Source: Terrimonas sp. (GTDB lineage Bacteria > Bacteroidota > Bacteroidia > Chitinophagales > Chitinophagaceae). From it: a stretch of DNA of 53,660 bases. The stretch is taken from NCBI RefSeq assembly GCF_003075435.1, contig NZ_QCZJ01000035.1, positions 1 through 53,660 on the forward strand, in the 5' to 3' direction. This document shows positions 32,942-40,054 of the stretch, in pieces. The notes below the pieces were generated by a model. It was not told where the DNA came from and did no database searches. It saw only the letters and a list, made by a program, of their open reading frames with translations. A program made the translations under genes and the position numbers. The first letter of the stretch is position 1; the number at the start of each line of letters is the position of its first letter.

Positions 32942-34210
32942 ATGTCAAACATTCATATAGGAAATGCTCCACCTGATAAAGTCATACTCCCTTTTTATGC
33001 AACGGGAGCCTTTGTTTTTTGGTTGCTTTGTCTTTTATTGTTGGCAGATCCGGGCAGCCTTACACAGCATCATTTTAACCCTCATTTACTGGCTATTGTA
33101 CACATGGCTGCTTTGGGATGGGGCACAATGATCATTATGGGGGCAGCTCATCAATTATTGCCAGTGATTTGTGAACGTGATTTATTTAACCCTGTATTAG
33201 CCTCGGTAAGCTGGTATTTTTTAACTGCAGGAATAATATTCCTTGCTTATGCTTTCTGGAACATGCAGACCGGTTGGTTAATGATCGGCGGGGGAGTGCT
33301 GGTTGTATTGTCTGCTTTAGCTTATTTCATTAATACCGCATTTACAGGCAGTGTTTTTATTCATTATTCTGTTGTACGGGTGTTTATTTTTTCCTCTGCT
33401 TTCTGGTTATTATTTACTACTTTAATTGGTTTATTGCTTGCCATTAATCTCCGGTATGTCTTCTTTACAAAAAATCACCTCGAGCTTCTTAAGCTCCATG
33501 CCCATGCCGGCCTGGCAGGATGGTTTCTTCAATTAATTACCGGTGTAAGCAGTAAACTGGTTCCGATGTTTTTGCTTGGCAAATCAGATAAAGAAAAGTT
33601 ACTGCTGTACGCTTTTATACTTCAGAATGCAGGGTTATTGCTTTTCTTGTTTGATGGATACTTTCTTGAAATGCCTGCATTAAGAATGTTTGTTTACGCA
33701 GTTCTTGTTGCTGCAGGCATTACCTGCTGGTTGCTGTATCTTTATGATGCATTTCGTAACCGGGTACGGAAAAAAGCTGATATCCAGATGAAGCAAACAT
33801 TTCTTTCATTCCTAGGCATTGTTATTGCGATATTACTGGTGCCTTTTGTTTTATATGCCAATGATCCCCGCTGGAGTATTGTATATGGAGCGTTTTTATT
33901 TATGGGGTGGATTACAGGGCTCATTCTTGGAAAAACATTTAAAACCTTGCCATTTATTGTTTGGAACAGGCATTATAAAAATCTTTCCGGGAAAGCTAAA
34001 ATACCGCTTCCTAAAAACCTGTACAGCGAAGGATTGGTGCAATGGCAGTTTCGCATCTTTATAGCAGCAATGGTATTGCTTGCAGCAGGTATATTAATGA
34101 ATAACACAATTATTGTACAGGTTGCGTCTGTATTCTGGCTGCTGTTGGCAACTATATATTTATTGAATGTTATGAAGGTATTGTTGCACAAAAAAACGCT
34201 TTTGTCATGA
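32942..34210 (+). CDS. Polytopic membrane protein, NnrS-like/haem-copper-oxidase-subunit-I-like
   Basis: A 422-residue protein with about twelve hydrophobic segments. His-rich signatures are HMAALGWGTMIIMGAAHQLL and KLHAHAGLAGWFLQLITGVS, spaced as in NnrS and in subunit-I-like haem proteins without a copper site. NnrS proteins protect against nitric oxide by an unclear mechanism. The full set of oxidase ligands (a His-His pair and H-x-H near the C-terminus) is not seen, so it is unlikely to be a terminal oxidase. Its end overlaps the next gene by four bases (ATGA). Confidence 0.7.
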   Translation: MSNIHIGNAPPDKVILPFYATGAFVFWLLCLLLLADPGSLTQHHFNPHLLAIVHMAALGWGTMIIMGAAHQLLPVICERDLFNPVLASVSWYFLTAGIIFLAYAFWNMQTGWLMIGGGVLVVLSALAYFINTAFTGSVFIHYSVVRVFIFSSAFWLLFTTLIGLLLAINLRYVFFTKNHLELLKLHAHAGLAGWFLQLITGVSSKLVPMFLLGKSDKEKLLLYAFILQNAGLLLFLFDGYFLEMPALRMFVYAVLVAAGITCWLLYLYDAFRNRVRKKADIQMKQTFLSFLGIVIAILLVPFVLYANDPRWSIVYGAFLFMGWITGLILGKTFKTLPFIVWNRHYKNLSGKAKIPLPKNLYSEGLVQWQFRIFIAAMVLLAAGILMNNTIIVQVASVFWLLLATIYLLNVMKVLLHKKTLLS

Positions 34211-34533
34211 TCGTTTCATTGTCGCAGCCTTATGCAAACGAAAAGATTAAAGCGCAACAGGCTTTATATAATGTAATAGATCCGGAGCTTTTTGTGAATG
34301 TAATAGATCTTGGATTGATATATGAAATAGATTTTGACGGGGAAAATAGTATAACAGTAACAATGACATTATCAACTCCTCATTGTCCGATGGGGGAAGC
34401 AATAACAAACGGAGTACGCAATGCGCTGGAAATAGCATTTCCGGGGCGTACAATAAATATTAACCTGACTTTTGAGCCCAGGTGGAATTTTGAAATGCTG
34501 ACAGAAGAAGGCCGGGCACAATTGGGGGTTTGA
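34207..34533 (+). CDS. Fe-S assembly factor of the MIP18/SufT/PaaD (DUF59) family
   Basis: A 108-residue protein with the MIP18 pattern: QALYNVIDPELFVNVIDLGL, YEIDFDGENSITVTMTLSTP, and the reactive Cys in HCPMGEAITNGVRNAL, ending FEPRWNFEMLTEEGRAQLGV. Family members take part in maturation of Fe-S proteins. Translational coupling to the NnrS-like gene and the neighbourhood of ric suggest a role in restoring Fe-S centres under nitric oxide stress. Confidence 0.88.
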   Translation: MIVSLSQPYANEKIKAQQALYNVIDPELFVNVIDLGLIYEIDFDGENSITVTMTLSTPHCPMGEAITNGVRNALEIAFPGRTININLTFEPRWNFEMLTEEGRAQLGV

Positions 34534-34694
34534 GTGTATGCTGTTATAGTGTATACAAAAAATTAAACTGAATTAAAATTTGAATGATCACAAAAGATTT
34601 ATATTTAATTAACCGGTAAATTTCTCCTGAATAATTGTTATTGTTTTATAGCCAGGAGAAACGCCGATGAAATTCTTTGTTCACCCTTTGTGTA

Positions 34695-34725
34695 TTTTGT
34701 GAATGAAAAATTTCATGTACGTTTG
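34695..34725 (+). promoter_or_regulatory. Candidate Bacteroidota-type promoter of the Rrf2 gene
   Basis: TTTTG at 34695-34699 is followed after 18 bases by TACGTTTG (34718-34725), an exact TAnnTTTG -7 element. The predicted start of transcription lies about 10 bases before the ATG at 34743. Confidence 0.6.
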
Positions 34726-34742
34726 ATAAGTAAAATGAAAAG

Positions 34743-35174
34743 ATGTTTTCAAAAACATGTGAATACGCCATAAGAGCAACAATATTTATAGCGCAGAAAA
34801 CAAAAGAAGGAGAGCGGGTAGGGATAAAAGAGATAGCAAAGGGAATAGATTCTCCTGAACATTTTATTGCTAAAATATTGCAGGATTTAAGCAGGAAGGG
34901 CATCGTTCAGTCTGCTAAGGGACCTAATGGAGGGTTTTACCTGGATAAAGTTTCTATGAAACAGTCAATAGCTGATGTTGTGAAAGCCATTGATGGCGAT
35001 AAAGTATTCCAGGGATGTGGTTTGGGCTTAAAACAATGTTCAGAGGCAGAGCCATGCCCTATACATCACGAGTTTAAAAGATTACGGAAGCAGTTGTTTG
35101 TAATGTTGGATAAGGCAAAAGTAGGAGCATTTACCGAAGCGCTTGAAAGTAGCCTTGCTTTTCTTAAGCGATAA
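34743..35174 (+). CDS. Rrf2-family transcriptional regulator, NsrR-like
   Basis: A 143-residue winged-helix repressor. The N-terminal SKTCEYAIRATIFIAQKTKE and the recognition region EHFIAKILQDLSRKGIVQSA followed by KGPNGGFYL are standard Rrf2. Three Cys in GCGLGLKQCSEAEPCPIHHE (spacing C-x6-C-x5-C) could hold an Fe-S cluster that senses nitric oxide, as in NsrR, or oxygen/iron, as in relatives. Placement between nitric-oxide defence genes and the cbb3 oxidase makes it the likely local regulator. Candidate sites are the AAAAGATAAAAA elements before ric and ccoN. Confidence 0.88.
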   Translation: MFSKTCEYAIRATIFIAQKTKEGERVGIKEIAKGIDSPEHFIAKILQDLSRKGIVQSAKGPNGGFYLDKVSMKQSIADVVKAIDGDKVFQGCGLGLKQCSEAEPCPIHHEFKRLRKQLFVMLDKAKVGAFTEALESSLAFLKR

Positions 35175-35185
35175 TTTTTTTAACC

Positions 35186-35216
35186 TAATAAAAGATAAAA
35201 AGGTATTAATATCTTT
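35186..35216 (+). promoter_or_regulatory. Candidate operator upstream of ccoN, shared with ric
   Basis: TAATAAAAGATAAAAA at 35186-35201 is identical to the element at 31017-31032 before ric. AAAGAT (35191-35196) is mirrored by ATCTTT (35211-35216), and GGTATTAATATC between them is nearly palindromic. The spacing between arms differs from the ric site (14 against 6 bases), so only the left arm is strictly shared. The site ends three bases before the ccoN start codon. Confidence 0.45.
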
Positions 35217-35219
35217 AAT

Positions 35220-37364
35220 ATGAAATCGAGATTTATAATAAACTTTCTCCTTTTGGTAGTATACGGCAACGTAAATGGACAGGAGATGAGGCCTTCCGGG
35301 TTTACCCTGAGCTCTGCTCACTTGCAAACGGGATGCATATTTGCAATGTTGTTTTTTTTACTTGCTGCTGTTTTGGTTTTAAAGAAAAAGGTATCAATGC
35401 TGCAAAAAAAACGCCGTGAGCTACAGCAGAAAGGTGATAGCAAAGTCTTCAGGGCGCATATGCATAAGCTTACGGGCAAACAAATTGAAACGATTATCAA
35501 ATACAAAGCCTGGAAAAAAACAGGAAGACAAAGTTCCTTAATGCTTTTGCTTTCTGTTCTTATTACAGGTTCCGCAAATAACCTTACAGCTCAGCCAATG
35601 ACGGAGAAGGGTGAACTCCTGTCACAAGGGGGAATTATTATTACTATTATCCTTGTTTTAATTCCCATTATTGCAGCTGTTTTACTGTTTATTGTAAGAC
35701 TGAATAGGCTTATAACTCAACATAAAAACAAGCTTAATATGCAGGAGGCTGCCAAGTTTGCCCAATACCTGCAAACACTTACCGATGAAGAATTAAGCGA
35801 AACGCTTAAGAAAAGAAAAACAGCCCTGGAATATACATTAGCCAATAATGAATTATCCGGTAATGAACCTCCTGAAGATTCAAAAGGGTTATTAAATATA
35901 AACCAGGAGCCTGGTTTGCCTATAGTTGCTATTAAAAAGAAAGCGCTGCCCCGTCCTAATATTGATCCGGCATTATCGAAATTGGTTTTATGGTACCTGG
36001 GATGTGCTACATTCTGGTTGTTGTTTGGAACTACTGTAGGCGAATATGTAGGTATCAAGTTTGTAGCTCCTGATATTGATCAATCCAGCTGGCTTAGTTT
36101 TGGAAAATTGCGACCGGTGCACACCAATTCGGTTTTTTGGGGGTGGGCTTCACTTGGTATGCTTGGGCTCGGTTATTACATAGTGCCGAGGGTAAGTAAT
36201 GTTAAATTATATAGCCTCAGGCTAGGCTGGTATGCACTTTATTGCATCAATGCCTGTGTGCTTATAGGGTCAATATGTTTGATGGCAGGCATAAACAACG
36301 GAGGGGGAGAATACAGAGAATACATTTGGCCGGTTATGCTGCTGTTCGGAGTTGCATTGGGATTGTCTCTTATTAATTATATTAAAACAATTGCATCACG
36401 AACGACCAGGGAAATTTATATTTCTAACTGGTATATGGTTTCTGCCATTATTTTTACTATTATCATTTCTCTTGCAGCTTATATTCCTTACTGGCAAAAT
36501 GGGTTAGGCGAAACTATTATACAGGGTTACTACATGCACCAGGGTGTAGGCATGTGGTTTATGTTATTTACGCTTGGCATAGTATATTATTTTCTTCCGC
36601 AACAGTTAAATAAGCCTATTTATTCCTATAGTTTGGGTGTGCTTGCTTTCTGGACGCAGATATTGTTTTATACACTTATCGGCACACATCATTTTGTATT
36701 CAGTTCTATACCCTGGTGGCTGCAAACGGTAGCAATAGTAGGTAGTGCAGGTATGGCAATACCGGTAATTGCCGGTACCACCAATTTTTTAATGACGTTT
36801 AACGGTGCATGGTATAAAGTGAAGGACAGCTATACGCTTCCCTTCTTCCTGGTGGGTACTGTTTTTTATTTTACAGGGTCAATGCAGGGCACTGCCGAAG
36901 CCTTCCGCTACACCAATTTGCTCTGGCATTTTACTGATTTTACAGTGGCACATTCTCATCTTACCATGTATGGCATTATCTGTTTTTTTCTTTGGGCATG
37001 TATTTATGCCGTAGTGCCCAGGCTTACAGGTAAAGAGGCGCCGCAAATTACTATAGGTGCACACTTTTGGCTCGCATTGATCGGGATGTTGTTTTATACT
37101 ATTCCCCTGATGTATGGCGGAACCCTTAAAGGTTTATTGTGGATGAATGGTAAACCTTTTATGGAAAGTGTAACCATGATGGCGCCTTACTGGTTATGGC
37201 GTGCTATAGGAGGCAGCCTGATGTGGTTATCACATTTGTTCTTTGCTTATAATATGTATAAAATGATAGCACGAAGGCCGGAAACAGATATCAGGGAAAC
37301 AGCGATAGATCAATTAAAGCAAAATCTTTCAACCGGACATACAACATTATATAACCATCTGTGA
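35220..37364 (+). CDS. ccoN: cbb3-type cytochrome c oxidase subunit I with duplicated N-terminal extension
   Basis: A 714-residue protein. Residues from about 247 onward are CcoN, the oxygen-reducing subunit. It has the low-spin haem His in GKLRPVHTNSVFWGW (about 300), the CuB His in GYYMHQGVGMWF (about 439), the CuB His pair in LIGTHHFVFSS (about 489), and the haem His in FTVAHSHLTMYG (about 579). The cross-linking Tyr expected seven residues before the second His of the pair is present (FYTLIGTHH), which favours oxygen rather than nitric oxide reduction. The first about 245 residues are unusual: two similar modules, each a signal-like hydrophobic stretch, a second membrane segment and a basic cytoplasmic part. 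Nitric-oxide genes upstream suggest expression under that stress. Confidence 0.88.
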   Translation: MKSRFIINFLLLVVYGNVNGQEMRPSGFTLSSAHLQTGCIFAMLFFLLAAVLVLKKKVSMLQKKRRELQQKGDSKVFRAHMHKLTGKQIETIIKYKAWKKTGRQSSLMLLLSVLITGSANNLTAQPMTEKGELLSQGGIIITIILVLIPIIAAVLLFIVRLNRLITQHKNKLNMQEAAKFAQYLQTLTDEELSETLKKRKTALEYTLANNELSGNEPPEDSKGLLNINQEPGLPIVAIKKKALPRPNIDPALSKLVLWYLGCATFWLLFGTTVGEYVGIKFVAPDIDQSSWLSFGKLRPVHTNSVFWGWASLGMLGLGYYIVPRVSNVKLYSLRLGWYALYCINACVLIGSICLMAGINNGGGEYREYIWPVMLLFGVALGLSLINYIKTIASRTTREIYISNWYMVSAIIFTIIISLAAYIPYWQNGLGETIIQGYYMHQGVGMWFMLFTLGIVYYFLPQQLNKPIYSYSLGVLAFWTQILFYTLIGTHHFVFSSIPWWLQTVAIVGSAGMAIPVIAGTTNFLMTFNGAWYKVKDSYTLPFFLVGTVFYFTGSMQGTAEAFRYTNLLWHFTDFTVAHSHLTMYGIICFFLWACIYAVVPRLTGKEAPQITIGAHFWLALIGMLFYTIPLMYGGTLKGLLWMNGKPFMESVTMMAPYWLWRAIGGSLMWLSHLFFAYNMYKMIARRPETDIRETAIDQLKQNLSTGHTTLYNHL

Positions 37365-37374
37365 AATAAGAATA

Positions 37375-38385
37375 ATGGAATTTTTTGATAATCATAAAAA
37401 GCTATTTGGCACGGCAGCAGTCATGTTTGTAACGCTTACATTGGTTGTAGCTATTATGCCGGCCATACACAATCAAAATAAGAATAAGCCACTTGCCGGT
37501 GCAGTTGAACCCGGAGATGATGTAATAAAAGGTAAAGCTGTATTTATTGCCAATGGTTGTGTTGCCTGCCATACGCAGCAGGTGCGAAATGTAGACATGG
37601 ATAAAGTGTGGGGCAGCAGGCCGGGAATTGCAGCAGATTATGCAAATATCCGCCGGACGGATTTCTGGCGGAATACTGCAACGCTTATGGGCACAGAGCG
37701 TACCGGGCCTGATCTTACAAATATCGGTAACCGTCAGCCTTCTCAAGACTGGCATCTTGTTCATTTGTTCAATCCAAGAATTGTTGTAAAAGAATCCGTA
37801 ATGCCTGCTTATCCATGGTTGTTTACCATAAAGAAAAAAATATCAGCACAGGATATTGCAGTTAATGTGCCATCATCCTATTTGCAGGATAAAGAAAGCA
37901 AAGTGGTGGCTAATAAAGATGCTGTTTATTTAGTTGCTTATCTCCAGTATTTAAAACAGGCAGCGCTGCCTGATGGAAAAAATGCGCCGGAATTTTTGTA
38001 CAAGCAAACACAAAAACAACTACCGGGAAACGGTGATAATACAAATGCCGTAAATGGTAAAGAACTATTTGCTGCTAATTGCCAGGCTTGTCATCAGGCA
38101 AATGGCGAAGGCTTACCCGGGGCATTTCCTTCTTTAAAAGGAAGCCCGGTTGTGACAGGCGATAATCTCCAATTGTATATAGATATTATAATGAATGGTT
38201 ATGATGCCAATCCTGGATATGGAGTAATGCCGCCTGTGGGGACTAATATGAGATTCACAGAAAATGAAGTAGCGGCCATTGTGAACTATGAACGCAATAG
38301 TTGGGGAAATAAAGGTGGTGAAATAACGCCTGAGGAGGCAAAAAAAATTATGGAAGCCATTCAACTTAAAATATCAAAAGAATGA
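37375..38385 (+). CDS. ccoO: cbb3-type oxidase subunit II (CcoO) fused to a second cytochrome c domain
   Basis: A 336-residue membrane-anchored dihaem cytochrome. A single N-terminal membrane segment (about 10-30) precedes the CcoO/FixO domain with haem site CVACH (about 62-66), GSRPGIAADYANIRRTDFWR, GTERTGPDLTNIGNR and the Met ligand region SVMPAYPWLF. A C-terminal class I cytochrome c domain follows with CQACH (about 236-240) and YGVMPPVG as Met ligand. This fusion replaces a separate CcoP. It starts 10 bases after ccoN and overlaps the next gene by four bases (ATGA). Assembly genes ccoG, ccoI and ccoS are not nearby. Confidence 0.93.
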   Translation: MEFFDNHKKLFGTAAVMFVTLTLVVAIMPAIHNQNKNKPLAGAVEPGDDVIKGKAVFIANGCVACHTQQVRNVDMDKVWGSRPGIAADYANIRRTDFWRNTATLMGTERTGPDLTNIGNRQPSQDWHLVHLFNPRIVVKESVMPAYPWLFTIKKKISAQDIAVNVPSSYLQDKESKVVANKDAVYLVAYLQYLKQAALPDGKNAPEFLYKQTQKQLPGNGDNTNAVNGKELFAANCQACHQANGEGLPGAFPSLKGSPVVTGDNLQLYIDIIMNGYDANPGYGVMPPVGTNMRFTENEVAAIVNYERNSWGNKGGEITPEEAKKIMEAIQLKISKE

Positions 38386-38657
38386 AAAAGATCGTATGCA
38401 GTATTTTTCTGCCACTTGTTTCTGTTTGTAAAATACTTGCCTGTGAAGTTTGTGAACGCAACCAGCCGGCAGTTTTAAAAGGTATAACGCATGGCACTGC
38501 ACCTGAAAGCCGCTGGGATTATCTTATTGTGTGCTCAGCAGTAGTGATAGTTGCTGTATCAGCTTTTTATTTTGTAAAGTGGATAATATATCCCGGAGAG
38601 CGATCTGAAAGACATATCAAACGGGTTATTTTAAACAACGAATACTATGAAGGATAA
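38382..38657 (+). CDS. Small oxidase-linked membrane protein with C-x2-C
   Basis: A 91-residue protein with an N-terminal signal-like segment ending in LACEVCERNQP, a short periplasmic loop (GITHGTAPESRWDYLIVCSA), one membrane segment (about 50-68) and a basic tail (PGERSERHIKRVILNNEYYE). The C-E-V-C pair next to the membrane and the coupling to ccoO suggest an accessory or assembly role for the oxidase, perhaps in place of CcoQ or CcoH, but no named family is recognised. It overlaps the next gene by 11 bases. Confidence 0.68.
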   Translation: MKKIVCSIFLPLVSVCKILACEVCERNQPAVLKGITHGTAPESRWDYLIVCSAVVIVAVSAFYFVKWIIYPGERSERHIKRVILNNEYYEG

Positions 38658-39051
38658 CAGTACTATATTTATTTTTATTGATAATGATACTAAACCGGTA
38701 GCAGAAGTATTATCCCCTGTTAGTTTTGAGCTAGACACACGTAAATTAACGGATGGGGAACATGTGCTGAAGATAGTAAGCAGGGATCCTTCCGGCAAAG
38801 AGGGGATACGCAAGATCCCTTTTATTGTTCGTAACGGACCGGCTATAGCAGTTGAAGGAATCAAAGAAAATGCAATAGTTGACGGAGTATTACCTTTAAT
38901 GATCAATGCATACGGAAAAGGCGATCAGAAATCTTTTTTGATTGAAGGTAGTGAAACACCGCAAAGTATACCCTCCTGGGTTTGGATAATCATAATTGTA
39001 TTTACCGGGTGGGCAATGTATTACCTGTACAGGTATTTTTCTATTTCTTAA
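38647..39051 (+). CDS. C-tail-anchored protein of unknown function, oxidase operon
   Basis: A 134-residue protein with an immunoglobulin-like beta region (about 5-65; SFELDTRKLTDGEHVLKIVS, then a DPSGKEGIRKIPFIV strand), a linker and a C-terminal membrane segment (SWVWIIIIVFTGWAMYYLYR). No signal peptide is evident, so topology is uncertain. Its 11-base overlap with the preceding gene places it as the last gene of the ccoNO operon. An accessory role for the oxidase is inferred from position alone. Confidence 0.62.
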   Translation: MKDNSTIFIFIDNDTKPVAEVLSPVSFELDTRKLTDGEHVLKIVSRDPSGKEGIRKIPFIVRNGPAIAVEGIKENAIVDGVLPLMINAYGKGDQKSFLIEGSETPQSIPSWVWIIIIVFTGWAMYYLYRYFSIS

Positions 39052-39053
39052 GA

Positions 39054-39332
39054 TTATTTTTTGTCAGAATGTCCGAGGTCTTTGCCAGGGTTTATAATAT
39101 CTCTGACCAATTGCTTCAGCCCTTTTATTTCCGGGAATCTTCCTTCTCTTTTCCTGTCAAAAACAATTTGTTCGTTTATGCTTATGGTATAGCGCCCGCT
39201 TATTTCAGAAGGAATGAGCGAAACAGCTTTTACATCATCAGAAAAAGTGGTTAACAGCTCCTGTGCCATATAAGCTGCGCGTAACATCCAGCCGCATTTG
39301 GGGCAATACTCAATGGATATAGTTGGTTTCAT
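39054..39332 (-). CDS. SelT/SelW/SelH-family (Rdx) thioredoxin-like protein, Cys form
   Basis: A 92-residue protein with the Rdx start SIEYCPKCGWMLRAAYMAQE, holding a C-x2-C redox motif where eukaryotic relatives have Cys-x2-Sec. The rest (TFSDDVKAVSLIPSEISGRY, EIKGLKQLVRDIINPGKDLG) follows the family beta-alpha pattern. The role is presumably thiol redox, with no known partner. Its start overlaps the stop of the secreted-protein gene by one base, so the two form an operon. It converges on the oxidase operon with two bases between stops. Confidence 0.85.
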   Translation of the reverse strand: MKPTISIEYCPKCGWMLRAAYMAQELLTTFSDDVKAVSLIPSEISGRYTISINEQIVFDRKREGRFPEIKGLKQLVRDIINPGKDLGHSDKK

Positions 39333-39733
39333 TAATGCCGTTTCTTTGATTTCGTTTTGGGAGGATCAGCAAGTATTTCATCAACTGTTTTCAGTTGTGA
39401 GTCTTCCTTCTTCTTTTTGATATAAATGGTTTTATAAATCACCTTGTTGGGGTTGTTTTTCAGGATCACGGTTATGTTTATCTTCTCCTCATTAGTTTCA
39501 AAAGGTATCCATAAACTGTTCCCGGAAAATTTACTATAAGAGCTTATAAACGACAATTGAGTGCTGTCAAGCGGGCGGATGCTACCGTTTGCTAATTTCC
39601 CTTCAACATTAATATAATTGTAAGTGCCTTTTTTTAAGCTGTCAGTATAGAGATTGAAATATATACTGTCGATTTTTTGCGCAAAAATCACAGTATGAAA
39701 TACAAGGAGGGGGAAAAGTAAAAGTTTTTTCAA
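39332..39733 (-). CDS. Small secreted protein of unknown function (TTG start)
   Basis: About 133 residues. A TTG start at 39733 gives a proper signal peptide, MKKLLLFPLLVFHTVIFAQ. The frame reaches back to 39796, but that part has no signal character. The mature protein is beta-rich (YNYINVEGKLANGSIRPLDS, NITVILKNNPNKVIYKTIYI) with a lysine-rich C-terminus. No family is recognised. It is coupled to the SelW-like gene downstream. Confidence 0.6.
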   Translation of the reverse strand: MKKLLLFPLLVFHTVIFAQKIDSIYFNLYTDSLKKGTYNYINVEGKLANGSIRPLDSTQLSFISSYSKFSGNSLWIPFETNEEKINITVILKNNPNKVIYKTIYIKKKKEDSQLKTVDEILADPPKTKSKKRH

Positions 39734-40054
39734 TTTGCAGTGTTTTACTAACCATAGACGGTTGCTGGTATGCAAAAGTACAGACCTATGGTTCAAAATA
39801 ACAAAAGTTTATGAATGTACAAATGAAGACGTGCTGTTTTATAACAGGTAGCGGCTGCAGGGAGTTCGCTTTTTAAAAAATTTAAGGCAATCTTAATTTG
39901 TGGAATCTCAATTCCTTTATAAAACTTTTTATTGCTTAACTAATGGATATTTGTCTTTAGCGTTTAAAATATCATTTTAAAACCGAAGTCCCTGCCGCCC
40001 GGCTGATTTTATTTGAAATAAGGATACTATTTTTACCAAAAGATATTTCCCGAT
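39734..40054. other. Gene-free divergent region before the kinase gene
   Basis: No gene was found in these 321 bases. CTTTTTAAAAAA followed by TTTAAGGCAATCTTAATT (near 39870-39900) closely resembles a stretch near 7815-7843 (AAAAAACTTTAAGG, AATCTTCATT), possibly a shared regulatory or repeat sequence. CCAAAAGATATTT just before the next start resembles the AAAAGATA core of the ric and ccoN sites. Confidence 0.3.

Noticed and set aside
35220-37364. Reading the subunit-I gene as a nitric oxide reductase because of its neighbours and the HFTDF variant
   Set aside because: The Tyr seven residues before the second His of the CuB pair is present, as in oxygen-reducing cbb3 enzymes. The Tyr-to-Phe change lies in a different helix and is not the cross-linked residue.
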